Source: Arctopsyche grandis (Eukaryota > Arthropoda > Insecta > Trichoptera > Hydropsychidae). From it: a stretch of DNA of 64,000 bases. The notes under the pieces are model-generated. The model saw only the letters and a program-made list of their open reading frames with translations, made no database searches and was not told the DNA's origin. Numbering within the stretch: the stretch's first letter is position 1; every line of letters starts with the position of its first letter. The stretch spans positions 6,510,001 through 6,574,000 of the forward strand of contig NC_135360.1 in NCBI RefSeq assembly GCF_051622035.1, read 5' to 3'. A program made the position numbers and the translations under genes. This document shows positions 27,201 through 36,214 of this stretch, piece by piece.

Positions 27201-30200
27201 ACCCCACGCCACTGATATGTATACTAGTCGTTTTTCATATGTATGCATGGTAAACGAACATTTTCGACTTTTTAACATTCGGTGCGGTGACGGTCACCCC
27301 TGAAAAACGCACGTGTTTGGTCTTCACCTCGCCCGCCACATCCCAACCGTGGTCCTGGACAGTGCTATCTGCCATGATTTATACCACATACATATATATT
27401 TATGACAATGCGCATTGGAGAAGACACCCCATTATCCCACCTCCACCTCCTTCGAGTGCTCGAATGCGTACACCAGAAGTGGCGTAGCAAAGAAGCGGGG
27501 CGATGAGGGTATCGAAGCCCCGGGTGCACCAACTTTGAGGGCGCCGTGAAGGCAAAATATATTTCTTTATTTGTTTAATTATTAGCCAGCAGTATGGCTC
27601 CTTCTGTGTGTTTTCAGCATCCTTCTGTATGGAACAGAAGCATAGACCCTGACGGATGCCACATGCAAAAAACTAGAGGCATTTGAGATGTGAACATACA
27701 GAAGGATGCTGAGAATCTCATGGATGGCGCGTCGTACCAATGCCGAGGTGCTTGCCCTGATGGGAAAACATGTCGAAGTGCTCAAAAGTGTGAAAAGGCG
27801 TAAATTGGAGTACTTCGAATATGTGATGTGGAACGAAAAATACGATCTCCTGCGCCTAATAATCCAGGGGAAAATCGTAGGCCAACGCAGTCGGGGCAGG
27901 CGGAAAACATCATGGCTAAAGAATCTTCGGCAGTGGTACGGCCCCAGCACCCGAGCATTATTCCGAGCAGCAATGGACAAAATAAGAATGGGACATCTAG
28001 TTGCCGACGCTCTAGGAGGACATGGCACATGAAGAAGAAGAAGAAGTATGGCTCAGTGGTTGCGTTTAAGTTTAGCACCGAGAGATTACCGGGTTCGATC
28101 CTGTGCTAGGCTATAATTAGCTGGTCAGACTTGGATTTTTGTGACTCCGAATCAATCATTTCCTATCAGAGTTTGCCATATTATCTGATTTCATTGTGGA
28201 AACGGTTCCTCCTTCAAATTGGCAAAAACCATCCTAACTGCTATGTCACAAATATCTGAATTTGATTTATGTACAATATGTAAAAAAAATATGTACAGAT
28301 TTCTCTATGGATTAATTCATTAATTAATCAATTGTTAATTTCGTGTTCTTCGCCCTCTCGAAATACAGCGATTTATGTAATAAAAAAAAATGCTGCAATG
28401 TTTGAATAATTAATTGTCTGGGAAGGCACATTGGGGTTTACTTGTTAGGCCTTCCTGGTATATATTTATGTAAAATAATAATAATATATATATATATGTG
28501 TGTGTGTAGAAAAGATTTTTGAAGATGTGAGGTAAACGGATTATTGCGCAAATTGCGTTCACGCGCACGACAATCGTTGCCACAAAAATCGCGAATACGA
28601 AATATCTGGCACTCGAGTTCTTGTTAGTACAATATTTCGACCGCAAGGGTTGTGCATGCTGAAACTGCTAGCGACAATAGCCTCGGGGGTGGTTCGTGTA
28701 TCAATTCCTTCCCAAAAACACTCATTAAAATATCACTGGGCGTAGCATATATACATAGAAATAGCTCAAATACCCATTTCTTGTTTCTAAGAGCAACTTT
28801 TACTGTGCGGTTTTAAGATTTCGTTAAAACAGACTCTCACCCTACACTTGAAACCCTTTAATCAAAATATAACATATCCAGAAACTTGTCAAATTCCCTC
28901 ACGAATGAACTTTCGCTCATCAGATATGCATGTTTGCAGTAACTTATTCTCTGATATAACTTATGCGATACCCATTTCCAAACAACTACATATAATAGCC
29001 ATAAATATACTTGGCAACCAAAAAAATCAGATATTACAATAGTGTGCAATTTAAAAATGTATACTCTCTAAATGTAATTCCAAGTCGTTGTATTCCTATT
29101 TATTATATTACAAAATATTACATAAAACGGACGATTGCTTACAAAGAATTTATTTTTATATTGTACCAGCTGAACCGGGCATGCGTTGCAATTCCACAAC
29201 AAGGCATACAATTCCCGTTCTAGTTTCTCGATAAGTGAATTCTTCAGTTTCAAATTAATACTTAATAATCAAATTAAACTACAGTAATGATAATTTGTCG
29301 GAAGAAAGCGGGCAGCAAACACATTTGAAATTATTCAATCGTTTATTTATTTTACCCTAACAACGCAGGTGGAGACGCGAAAACATTTGAAATTATTGCT
29401 TTGCAATGCCACTCATTTCCGTTTTTGAAACCATCGCGGACATACACACAATAACTCCTGTAAGATTCATCGCAATGGTATAGGAACGCATACATGACAG
29501 ACAAACATTGATTTTTATGTGTATATATCAGCGGTTTCCAAACTGGGAGGCGCGCCTCCCTGGGGAGGCGCGGGCTATTGCCAGGGGGGGCGCCAAAACT
29601 TTTTAATAAAAAAATAATTTTCATACCGTAATATCTACAAATAAATAAAACTTCATATCGTAGCTTAACAGTAAAAATTCAATGCATGAATGTTTATTTT
29701 TATTTTTCTTTAATTTTTATATACACATTTAATTAGCAACCCTTCAAGAAGAAAACCAACATAAAGAGGCACATTTGTGGACGAACGATAATTTTATTGT
29801 TAATCTTGCCTATTTGGTTGAAATTTTTGGAAAATTGAGCGGTTTAAATAAATCAATGCAGGGATCACAAATACATCCACTTGTTCAAAAAGACAAAGTA
29901 AAAGCTTTCATTAAAAAGTTGAAGTTATGGAAATCAAATTTACAAAAGAATGAGTTGGATATGCTTTCACTTTCCAAAGATTTCTGGGCCACAGCCAATA
30001 TTAAAGAAGGTAAAAATCGTTTTATTGACCACTTGGATGGTTTAGTGCTGCATTTTTCCAATTATTTCAAAGACCTCGATTTCTCAAAGTTTTTGTGGAT
30101 ACAGATTCCATTTAACTACAATGAAGAAGACGAATTCGAGCTGACAACCATCGAAAAAGAAAAATTGATAGAATTATTATGCGATAGCTCACTAAAACAA

Positions 30201-31247
30201 AAGTTTCAAAATGAAACCATAATTAAATTTTGGATGAATCTTAGTGGAGAGTATGAATCTTTGTATTGCAAAGCAATGCAAGTGCTTCTACCGTTTGTAA
30301 CGTCTTATTTAAGCGAAACGGGCTTTTCGGCACTAGCTGCAATGAAAACCAAATATCGAGCCAGGTTAATATCCGAAAAGGAGTTACGAGTGGCACTCTC
30401 CATATTGCCCCCAAGATTTGATAAAACTTTGTGCCAATAAACAACAACATCCTTCACATTAAATTTTGATGTGTTAGATGTAGTTTAATTAGTAATTTAA
30501 TATAAAAATAAATATACGTGTTCGTATAAATTTATGTTATAGCAAAACCTTTTTATTATTCTGTCTATTGTAGTGTTCAGTATTTTTTTTTAAATAAAGG
30601 TTTATTATTTAAAACGGGTCTATATTATTATATCTATTAAAAATAAAAGGTAGGGAGGCGCGGAAAAAAAATTTTTTTTTAGGGAGGCGTAGTAGCATAA
30701 AGTTTGGAAACCGCTGGTATATATAGAAGATAGATAAATAAAAAATTACTCGTATGGGTTGATTCCATTCGAAACTACATCTAATTTAATACATATTATT
30801 ATTGAATCACAAATATTTAAAAATATATACATATGCATATATAATAATAAACAAATATTTGACTATACAAATTATGCGTAGTATTTTTCAATTCGTCTGA
30901 ATGTATATGAAATTAGGTTATGTTACATCTACTGTATATGGGGCAATAGTAAAAGTTATTCCAAAAGGGTGCCGATTGGTTTACATTGCATTAGTTGTCA
31001 TTGGAAATTGGGCCGAAGCGTTCGAATGGATTGAATTTCATACATAAAGATGGGTAAATGGGTGGATTGATCAAGCGAACGTCGATTGTAGATATGTACA
31101 ATACAATACACATATGTACGAATGGATTGGAATGGTGTGGGAGGCGCGGAGCGGCGCGCATGCGCTTCCGTCTCCAAATCCTCCCACTCGAGGAAGTGGC
31201 TGTGGCTGTGGTGTGACGTCACGCACCTGGTCTGCAGTCCCGTTCAT
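9240..31247 (-). CDS. pUf68 (hfp): Poly(U)-binding splicing factor half pint / PUF60, 14 coding exons
   Basis: Nuclear RNA-binding protein that works with U2AF at 3' splice sites. Exons (plus coordinates): 31227-31247, 25391-25475, 17939-18007, 16176-16396, 15900-16103, 15027-15167, 14413-14574, 14182-14327, 11886-12194, 11736-11806, 11476-11639, 9693-9870, 9445-9622, 9240-9349; stop TAG 9240-9242. RRM1 (about 132-208) has VYVGSI and [13 protein letters not shown]2 (about 228-302) has IYIASI and [10 protein letters not shown]. An Ala-rich segment and LPGVA repeats follow. The C-terminal UHM (about 580-675) has [16 protein letters not shown] and the Arg-x-Phe motif RYF; the protein ends GDLSG. 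Exon 2 uses a GC donor (AG|GCAAGT). All phases agree except exon 4, which has one extra base (run at 16380-16382). Exon 1 (7 residues) is inferred from a phase-0 donor in a GC-rich region; an ATG opening exon 2 (25475) is the alternative start. Identity is very firm, exon 1 moderate. Confidence 0.92.
10253..11060. repeat. Periodic ACTTCCGGTT motif array in puf60 intron
   Basis: Six occurrences of acttccggtt or one-off variants at 10295, 10437, 10587, 10732, 10788 and about 10945. Most are spaced 142-157 bases apart in otherwise diverged AT-rich sequence. It ends in a CA/GACA microsatellite. It is probably a noncoding transposable element with an internal degenerate tandem structure. Confidence 0.6.
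11063..11118. repeat. (CA)n/(CAGACA) microsatellite
   Basis: A simple repeat of CA with interspersed GACA units, lying at the end of the periodic array. Confidence 0.9.
11970..12130 (-). repeat. Coding LPGVA pentapeptide repeat in puf60 exon 9
   Basis: Within the 309-nt exon 11886-12194, GC-rich tandem repeats encode successive [18 protein letters not shown] units between RRM2 and the UHM. They explain the open frames seen on all strands here. They are not part of the conserved PUF60 core. Confidence 0.88.
12640..13350. repeat. Tandem SINE-like repeats with tRNA-type B boxes
   Basis: Blocks at about 12700-12815 and 13137-13243 are direct copies (atggttcaaa.cctcgct ... gcgtgaagtaagcaatttcg). 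tRNA-like segments with GGTTCGACAC B boxes lie near 13072 and 13343; the second has an A-box-like 'tagcatagtggttga' near 13268. I call these SINE-derived, not tRNA genes, because no cloverleaf is complete. Confidence 0.5.
13561..14053 (-). mobile_element. TTAA MITE family B, copy 2
   Basis: Reverse-oriented copy of the family starting at 7833. The right TTAA (14050-14053) is intact; the left is mutated to tcaa. Ends carry CCCTTTGCCCGCGGC-type inverted repeats. It lies in puf60 intron sequence. Confidence 0.87.
15255..15750 (-). mobile_element. TTAA MITE family C, copy 1 (truncated)
   Basis: Matches the reverse complement of 17002-17593 but lacks one end. The right end has TTAA at 15747-15750 preceded by the inverted terminal motif (cattcaaaggg). 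The next 65 bases match the reverse complement of 16936-17001, so flank and element were copied together. Confidence 0.75.
16650..17001 (+). mobile_element. TTAA MITE family C, copy 2 (interrupted)
   Basis: Starts with TTAACCCTTTGAATGCTGAC at 16650, runs colinear with copy 3 and then diverges after an internal deletion. It is broken at a TTAA (17002) by the insertion of copy 3. Confidence 0.7.
17002..17593 (+). mobile_element. TTAA MITE family C, copy 3 (complete)
   Basis: 592 bp from TTAA (17002) to TTAA (17590-17593), with inverted ends CCCTTTGAaGGCTGaC and GcaGCactCAAAGGG. It is inserted inside copy 2. Short ORFs inside show no recognisable domain. Confidence 0.82.
19005..20515. repeat. 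Compound nested palindrome (foldback element)
   Basis: Several inverted repeats lie one inside another. Outer ends at about 19016-19062 and 20461-20505 share agagaaatgtt..ataatagaag. Middle arms at about 19235-19400 and 19970-20115 share atggcgatcgccc. A near-perfect inner hairpin has arms 19464-19535 and 19545-19616. A further small hairpin with the same outer motif lies at 19687-19770. No real gene is seen; ORFs here are palindrome artefacts. Confidence 0.85.
20766..21440. mobile_element. TTAA MITE family D, carrying a nested family B copy
   Basis: Begins TTAACACTTTGCTAGCGGGT at 20766 with 'cacgagaattcgcgtg' next to it. After the nested family B MITE it resumes with 'gcgggtcccgagaagact'. 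The segment 21297-21440 matches the reverse complement of about 58180-58330. Confidence 0.6.
20818..21300 (-). mobile_element. TTAA MITE family B, copy 3
   Basis: TTAA at 20818-20821 and 21297-21300 with the family terminal inverted repeats CCCTTTGCCCGCGGC / GCCGCGGGCAAACGG. Inserted inside a family D element in puf60 intron 2. Confidence 0.9.
21619..22265. repeat. Foldback element, GACAAAATGT phrase family
   Basis: Arms at about 21619-21783 and 22080-22265 are reverse complements and are made of successive phrases such as gacaaaatgtacccgc, gacaaaatgttcacgcg and aaaatgtccacgg. The spacer of about 300 bp is AT-rich. ORFs across it are by-products of the arms. Confidence 0.85.
22680..23000. 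other. GC- and CpG-rich interval in puf60 intron 2
   Basis: Unusually GC/CpG-rich for this region (motifs such as gcggccgcgtcgtc and acgacgacggtgacgac), ending in (CA)n. It could be an alternative promoter or 5'UTR exon of puf60 or a foreign insertion. No coding assignment is possible. Confidence 0.35.
23252..24628. mobile_element. hAT element, non-autonomous, with internal duplication
   Basis: Terminal inverted repeats tAGTGCTACTCAAACT and AGTTTGAGTAGCACTG are flanked by 8-bp target duplications (agttagac / ggttagac). Internally about 23525-23740 is repeated at about 23965-24120. Short frames are degenerate; no intact transposase. Same end family as 42882-43883. Confidence 0.85.
24637..25390. 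other. puf60 intron 2, no feature recognised
   Basis: AT-rich sequence with short AT microsatellites and a moderately GC-rich patch near 24920-25080; nothing assignable. The GC donor of puf60 exon 2 lies at its right edge. Confidence 0.4.
25858..25945. repeat. Half of a foldback element (gatcgaaa family)
   Basis: Matches one outer arm of the elements at 31758-32132 and 44806-45155 (cccgaaaacgcaaagatcga, gcatggtaaacggtac). A core fragment of the same family lies at about 27085-27190 (tatcctgctcgcgcaaatta). The two pieces look like one element split by later insertions, including the MITE at 26227. Confidence 0.6.
26227..26764 (-). mobile_element. TTAA MITE family A, copy 2
   Basis: TTAA at 26227-26230 and 26761-26764. 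Reverse orientation relative to copy 1, with the same inverted ends (GAGGGCTGgaCA.. / ..GTGTACAGCCCTC) and internal AT dinucleotide tract. Lies in puf60 intron 1. Confidence 0.87.
27585..28032 (+). pseudogene. RTE-type LINE C-terminal fragment
   Basis: Degenerate frame with LLYGTEA, a stop, [15 protein letters not shown], then [18 protein letters not shown] and [33 protein letters not shown]. This is the conserved region downstream of the reverse transcriptase in RTE-like LINEs. Ends in a (GAA)n tail at about 28031-28046. Truncated and non-functional. Confidence 0.78.
28046..28290 (+). mobile_element. tRNA-derived SINE, copy 2
   Basis: tRNA-like head with A-box-like TGGCTCAGTGG (about 28049) and a B box GGGTTCGATCC (28091-28101), then a body with 'tttcctatcagagtttgcca' and 'attggcaaaaaccat'. 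It directly follows the (GAA)n tail of the RTE fragment, so the two may have retrotransposed together or in succession. Confidence 0.72.
28291..29520. other. puf60 intron 1, sparse features
   Basis: Contains a LINE-like 3' tail on the minus strand near 28420-28480 (gccttcctggtatatattta), resembling the tail near 48236. Short TG/AT repeats lie near 28485-28508. No coding sequence recognised. Confidence 0.4.
29529..30716 (+). mobile_element. hAT element, internally deleted, ZBED5-like
   Basis: 1188 bp with inverted ends CAGCGGTTTCCAAACT / AGTTTGGAAACCGCTG and perfect 8-bp target duplications (gtatatat) at 29521-29528 and 30717-30724. It contains the transposase fragment at 29775-30440 but lacks the N-terminal BED finger and the first catalytic part. 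Confidence 0.93.
29775..30440 (+). pseudogene. hAT transposase C-terminal half (ZBED5/FAM200-like)
   Basis: Open frame of about 221 residues resembling the C-terminal half of ZBED5/SCAND3-type domesticated hAT proteins: [17 protein letters not shown]-type helix region, then the dimerisation segment ([33 protein letters not shown]). The open frame suggests a fairly recent insertion. The N-terminus with the BED zinc finger is missing, so it cannot be an autonomous transposase. The first ATG of this frame may not be a used start. Confidence 0.8.
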
Positions 31248-31420
31248 GTGGATGTGGAGATGTGATCTGGAGATTCGCAACGGCGCCAACAAAAGCTCTA
31301 TCAACCGCTCACCGGCCGATGCAACTGACAGCTGCCTCACGCCGCGTATTGCACGCTCGCCAACTTTGTACACCCACTGCTGCCAACACCAGCGCGCACC
31401 ACGCCTTTGGGAATAAAATA
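31100..31420 (-). promoter_or_regulatory. Putative puf60 promoter and first exon, GC-rich
   Basis: A GC/CpG-rich island in an AT-rich setting. On the minus strand it holds an ATG (31245-31247) seven codons before a donor (CAG|GTGCGT at 31226/31227), in phase with puf60 exon 2. A palindromic CRE, TGACGTCA, is at 31214-31221, just inside the intron. The TSS is not resolvable; it is probably between 31250 and 31430. Confidence 0.5.
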
Positions 31421-31439
31421 ACTAGGGTAAGGGGAAACC

Positions 31440-31735
31440 ATAATTATAGAATAACATAGATGAGTTAGTCCATAAAAAAATTGCCTGGAGAAAGTGTCGT
31501 CACTAACTGAGAGGCGTTGGGGGGGTTTAACTAAGCGGGGAAGTGATGAAAAAAAGGAAGGAACTGTGGCGGCTCGCTTATACGACATGGTAGAGTTTGG
31601 TTGCCTTCCTGCGAGTGGGGACCAACTCGGCTGGGTTCGGAGAGCCGCTACTCACTCTGCCTTTAGCTGTCATATAATAAACACGTGCATTAACATGCCA
31701 GTCGTCTCATTCGTTCATCCCCCATAGAACCATAG
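31440..31735. other. Possible LTR-like sequence, unassigned
   Basis: Moderately GC-rich, ending with 'catataataaacacgtgcat' and 'cattcgttcatccccca', which resembles an LTR R-U5. No second copy or target duplication seen, so unassigned. Confidence 0.3.
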
Positions 31736-31757
31736 ATATATAATCGGTCTCCGTGAC

Positions 31758-32132
31758 GAGACAGAATGTTAAATTACAGAAAACGCAAATATCGGAAGGC
31801 TAAGATCGAAAATCGAAAGATCTTAAGTCGAAAGATCAAAAAAAAGGGTGCATGGTAAACGGTACATACTCACTTAATTTGCGCGAGCAGGATACAAAAG
31901 GAACAAGAGGAACAGGCTTTTCCTCCCGTATTAATATGCGCGCGCAAAATACGCATGTTTCTCTTGTTACTGTTGTATCCTGCTCGCGCAAATTAAGTGA
32001 GTATGTACCGTTTACCATGCACCATTTTTTTTTTGATCTTTCGACTTAAGATCTTTCGATTTTCGATCTTTGCCTTCCGATATTTGTGTTTTCTGTAATT
32101 TAACATTCTGTCTCGTCACGTAGACCCGTATT
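31758..32132. repeat. Foldback element, gatcgaaa family, complete
   Basis: Long inverted repeat with arms about 31758-31935 and 31955-32132. Outer arm portions contain repeated gatcgaaa/gatctt phrases; inner portions contain cttaatttgcgcgagcagga. ORFs of 60-65 residues on both strands are mirror images produced by the palindrome. Another copy is at 44806-45155. Confidence 0.9.
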
Positions 32133-32332
32133 ATATATGTTTTTGATTTTGGCCATTCTCTGATTTTTCAGTTCATTTAGATAATATTAATTATTCATGT
32201 AAATAAACATTAAATATTGACGAATAAATAAAATATATTTTGAAAAGTTGTTGCAAATTATGTATTTATTCAAACATTTGGATACATTTCATGTTACATT
32301 TTTTTCAAATAATACAAAAAAACTGCAGTCGA

Positions 32333-34614
32333 TCAAATAATCGAATCATATGGAATGATATGTGCAACCGCAACAGCTCTCGTTCTGCTCAGACTTGTTG
32401 AAGCTTTCCAAGATTTGTTCGTCTCGTCGTATTCCCAAACATCACTTATATTTTCTCCACCTGAAAATCAAAACAATAAATTAATTTTACATTCAAGACC
32501 CATAAATCCAAATTAAGTTGTAAAAAAACTCACCCATGCTAAACAGTTTTTTTTGGAAACAGCCGAGACTGATTCCTTCTGCAGCTTGCGGTAGTTTGAT
32601 GAATGCAGTCCACACATTTGCATTCGGATCGTAATACTCCACGCTGTCTAAATAAGTATAAGGTTCCAAAATAATGCCACAAGCGACGTAAAGTTTTCCT
32701 TTAAATGCGACGCTCTAAAATGGTGAAATCAAAATTTAGTTCATTTTATTTTGGAGAGTTGTATACCTATTATTTGCGATAGTTGTGAATAAAATTAATT
32801 GATGTTCACCGAATGACGATGTCTTCCCTGAATCATCTGAGCGCGGTAAGTCCAAGAATTGGTCTCCACTGAATACATCTGCACTTTATTCCTGGATATC
32901 CATTTTCCATTTTCCATTGCAATTCCGCCTGTTATGTATATTTTATCAGCGATGACAGAAGCACTATGCCCACTAACTGCCACCAACAATGGAGCGATGA
33001 TCTGCCAATCCCCAGTGTTGCTGCTCCACCTAATCGAGGTCAATAATCGTCAACTTCTCTTTCAATCAATCTGATGAAATGATTGCAATTTAATCACCTT
33101 TCCACTGAAGATAAACCATTACCACCAATGGCGTAAACATCCGAGGACGAACCGCGCCGAAGTGTCACTGCTGAGAATTCATGACGAGCTTGATTTAACG
33201 GCTTCAATTGCTGTTTCTGACCGCTTTTCAAATCGATGTATTCCACCTGAAAACAAATAAATTGGTTATATTCCGATTTCTCTAGGCAGGTACTTCGCAA
33301 CACCGGAAAACCTTACTGAAGTCGATGATTGCCCTGAAGAATTCTCTCCGCCGATGATAACGATCCAATTTCCGACAAGGACAGACGCAAAAGAATATTT
33401 ATTAATTCCAATATTTTTGGATAGAGTCCAACTGTTCTTTAGTCCATCAAATATATCGATGGTGTTTGCCATCTGAAAACACGTTATGCAATAAAATAAT
33501 TAATTTACAATCCAATCAAAATATTATACTTGTGATACAAAACTCACATCTACAGAATATCCCCCAACCAGTGCCATTTTATATCCTTTTGTACGAGGGG
33601 TCTCTCTTGGGACGAAAGATTTATCATTCTTGTTTATAATTTCTTGTCTAATAGTGGTCATACACTCTGCACACGAATGACAGAACGTCATTATTTCGTT
33701 GACGATAAACTGAAAATATAACACATTATTCGAATGATTTTTATCACTAAACTGTAACATTCATTTAATTTCAAATACCTCCAACGAGAGTAAGGATAGC
33801 CTCACGGATCTCATCAGCTGTGCCAAGTCACTTTTACGGTTCGCATCATCATGATTTACCCACAATTTCACAGCATTGAATACGCTTTCTTCGGAACGCA
33901 CTAATAAATCATTCGATTTCAAGATTTCCATCACGTTGAAGAGCGGCAGATTGAGAAAACCTTGAGTTTTGTGCAGCTGAAACAGAAGTGGAATTGAAAA
34001 ATATTTAAGTGACATATTTTTTTATATAATCAACACTCACCGTCTCGAAGTTTTCCGAAGTCAAATCCATTGCCTTTTTTAATAATTCGGAATCTCCCGT
34101 TGATTCCAAAACTTTCAAACAGTTTGAGAGATCGACTGTTTTAAATTGCTCTGGAATTTTCACTTTCAGTCGGTTGGCTAGGTCCATTAATTTTTCGACG
34201 TGTTTTTCGTCTATACCTAAAATCATATTTCACATTATTACATTTGAAAATAATTGATTACTTTTGATGTTTATGAACTCTAACTTATTTCTCCAGTGTA
34301 ACAATACTTCAGGATTGCTTCGATGACTTCGTCGTCATACTCTGAAAAGATGTCCTCCACGTAACCTTCGTTTGTCCCAAAGAATTCGCTGCACGTCGCT
34401 AACACGATCAAGTGCGCGTAGAATCTGCAATTAAGAAAAGTTATAATTAAACTGACGGAACGATTTGAATTTTAAATATTTTTGGATTCGAATTAATATA
34501 CTTTCGGTCTCGAACATCAAATCCGGTGTCGTAACTCTTATCTCGTTTCATGGCATCATACAAATATGCCACACGTTTTGCAGCAAAATTGGACCTCGCC
34601 TTCAATACGAACAT
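32333..34614 (-). CDS. BTB-BACK-Kelch protein, copy A
   Basis: Kelch-like family, the substrate adaptors of Cullin-3 ubiquitin ligases. Coding exons (plus coordinates): 34502-34614, 34285-34424, 34041-34216, 33779-33976, 33548-33709, 33317-33472, 33098-33246, 32810-33029, 32534-32714, 32333-32460; 540 aa, all phases compatible, no internal stop. The BTB is short (residues about 30-84: FDVRDRKFYAHLIVLATCS, then AILKYCYTGEI), lacking part of the usual loop. BACK follows (about 145-265, with LPLFNVMEILKSNDLLVRSE) and then Kelch repeats with GG doublets and W-T/W-K motifs. The gene has an upstream noncoding exon with donor at 34733 and a TATA-like box at 34771-34780. It is mirrored by copy B (37744-42498). 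Polyadenylation signals AATAAA lie near 32270. The exact KLHL orthologue is not assigned. Confidence 0.9.
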
Positions 34615-34733
34615 CTTGTTTCTGATTTTCTTTTAGATTTCTTCTGAAAAATAAAGTTGAAAATTATTTAAAAAGACAATATATGTTACTATAAGTGCTG
34701 AGCATTATAAAGTTAGACTTACCAATTGGAAAG

Positions 34734-34800
34734 AATAGCAGCGAATGATGTGGAGCACTGTCGTTCTGCGGTTTTATAACGATAGATAAGGATATCTTAA
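34734..34800 (-). promoter_or_regulatory. 5'UTR exon and TATA box of Kelch copy A
   Basis: On the minus strand, GTTATAAAAC (34771-34780) is followed by a short noncoding exon ending at 34733 with donor GTAAGT. The same arrangement occurs for copy B at 37578-37640, so the promoter was duplicated with the gene. Confidence 0.55.
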
Positions 34801-35809
34801 CCCTACATACTGTTGCATTGAAACGTACATATAATAATTATTTACGAATAATGATTTATTTTTATAGCTATAATCTAGGTTATTATTATTAAAATCATTA
34901 TTTTACCACTATAATTATTGTTACTATATTGTTATCTCTTTTTTTTTCTTTTTTTCTCTTACCCATGTACATATATATGAAAATTGTAAAATGGTTTATT
35001 TTCTAATAATTATATTTTGTTATCATTTATAATCAATACAACTGTAAATTTTCCAAACAAAGTAACGTTTAGTTATTTTGTTTATTTATTTATTCTCAAT
35101 CATTGAGTATGTAGATCGAATTTATTTTTCCCTCGACTCCTCTATTAATCAATTTTATAATAAACGTAATCTTTAAATAACCAAAAATATTTACGAGTGA
35201 TGAAAACTTAAGGAAATATATTGTCTGGATTGGTGTTGGGATTTAGATTTCTGAAATTTCAAATGATTGGATTGTTAATGCGATATTCACGTCTTTTGCA
35301 GGAATAAAACAGTTTTTTGAGTTTTATAAAACGAGTTGAGGGTTAAAGGGCTAACGCTAGATTGCTTACACAGATATGAAATTTTACCATAGAAAAACAT
35401 GCTTTTACAATATTTTGTTTACAATAATAATGAAAAACCGCATGGAAATAACCACTCATAGTTATTTTAGATGTAAGGCTTCCTTTGCAGCTTCTATGAG
35501 AGCGTCATTAAACCTACTACTGTCAAAACGTACCTCGTCTCTCACTCTTCGTTATCCGAAGCATCCCGCACACATCTTAACAGGTTATGGGCCCAGGAGT
35601 TGCTGAAGATCAGTAGAAGACGCACACATCTTAACACACACTATATTAAACTACAAATTTTTTAAGCTTAATGGTGATTTCCGAATTTCTTTTTCACTGC
35701 CAACAAGACATTCCGCGTGCATTTAGTGGCACAGGTTGCTGACCACTGTTGTAACATCCGTACATTCATCGCGCTGATATCTCAATAACGTTTAAATACT
35801 GTTACGTAC

Positions 35810-36210
35810 ACCGCCGAGTAAGTGTAATCGGATTAGGCCGAGTAGCATCCCAGAGACTGTGTGACCGTTATAATTGGTTTCAAGGATTATCTCCAGACTA
35901 AGTGCAAGTAGGCTAAACAATGGCCACCGAATCGGCGTAGTAAGCGGCACCCGATCTTTTCTCAGAATTGACCGATAACATAGGACTGAGTGACGTGGAA
36001 TACATATTCGGGTACATGCCTTAACAATGGGGAAGTAACCGGACGTCGAAGATGCCCTGAGTGACCTGTCCCGTTATAAGGTGGTACTTAGGCAATATCA
36101 AGACATTCTGGACGGAGAACTGGCAGTGCGTGTATCTCCTTAATCATCAATAAATGCTGTGAAACGACTTTGGCCTTTTACTTAGATCCTCCACCCACCC
36201 TTACGCAACA
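35810..36210 (+). mobile_element. Solo LTR in the inverted-repeat spacer
   Basis: 401 bp beginning TGTTACGTACACC and ending TTACGCAACA, flanked by 4-bp duplications 'atac' (35806-35809 and 36211-36214). It contains a polyadenylation signal (aataaa near 36150). These are features of a Ty3/gypsy-like LTR left after recombination. Confidence 0.8.
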
Positions 36211-36214
36211 ATAC

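Larger units (their letters stand above)
32145..35455. repeat. Left arm of large inverted duplication (Kelch locus)
   Basis: Reverse complement of 37030-42740 apart from insertions in the right arm. It includes the whole Kelch gene, its 5' flank to about 35455 and its 3' flank to about 32145. Confidence 0.9.

Noticed and set aside
27582-28109. Long minus-strand ORFs (98-148 codons)
   Set aside because: Antisense to the RTE LINE fragment, which has recognisable motifs on the plus strand.
31071-31459. Several ~100-codon ORFs on both strands
   Set aside because: GC-rich composition removes stops; only the short minus frame leading to the 31226 donor is supported by splice phase.
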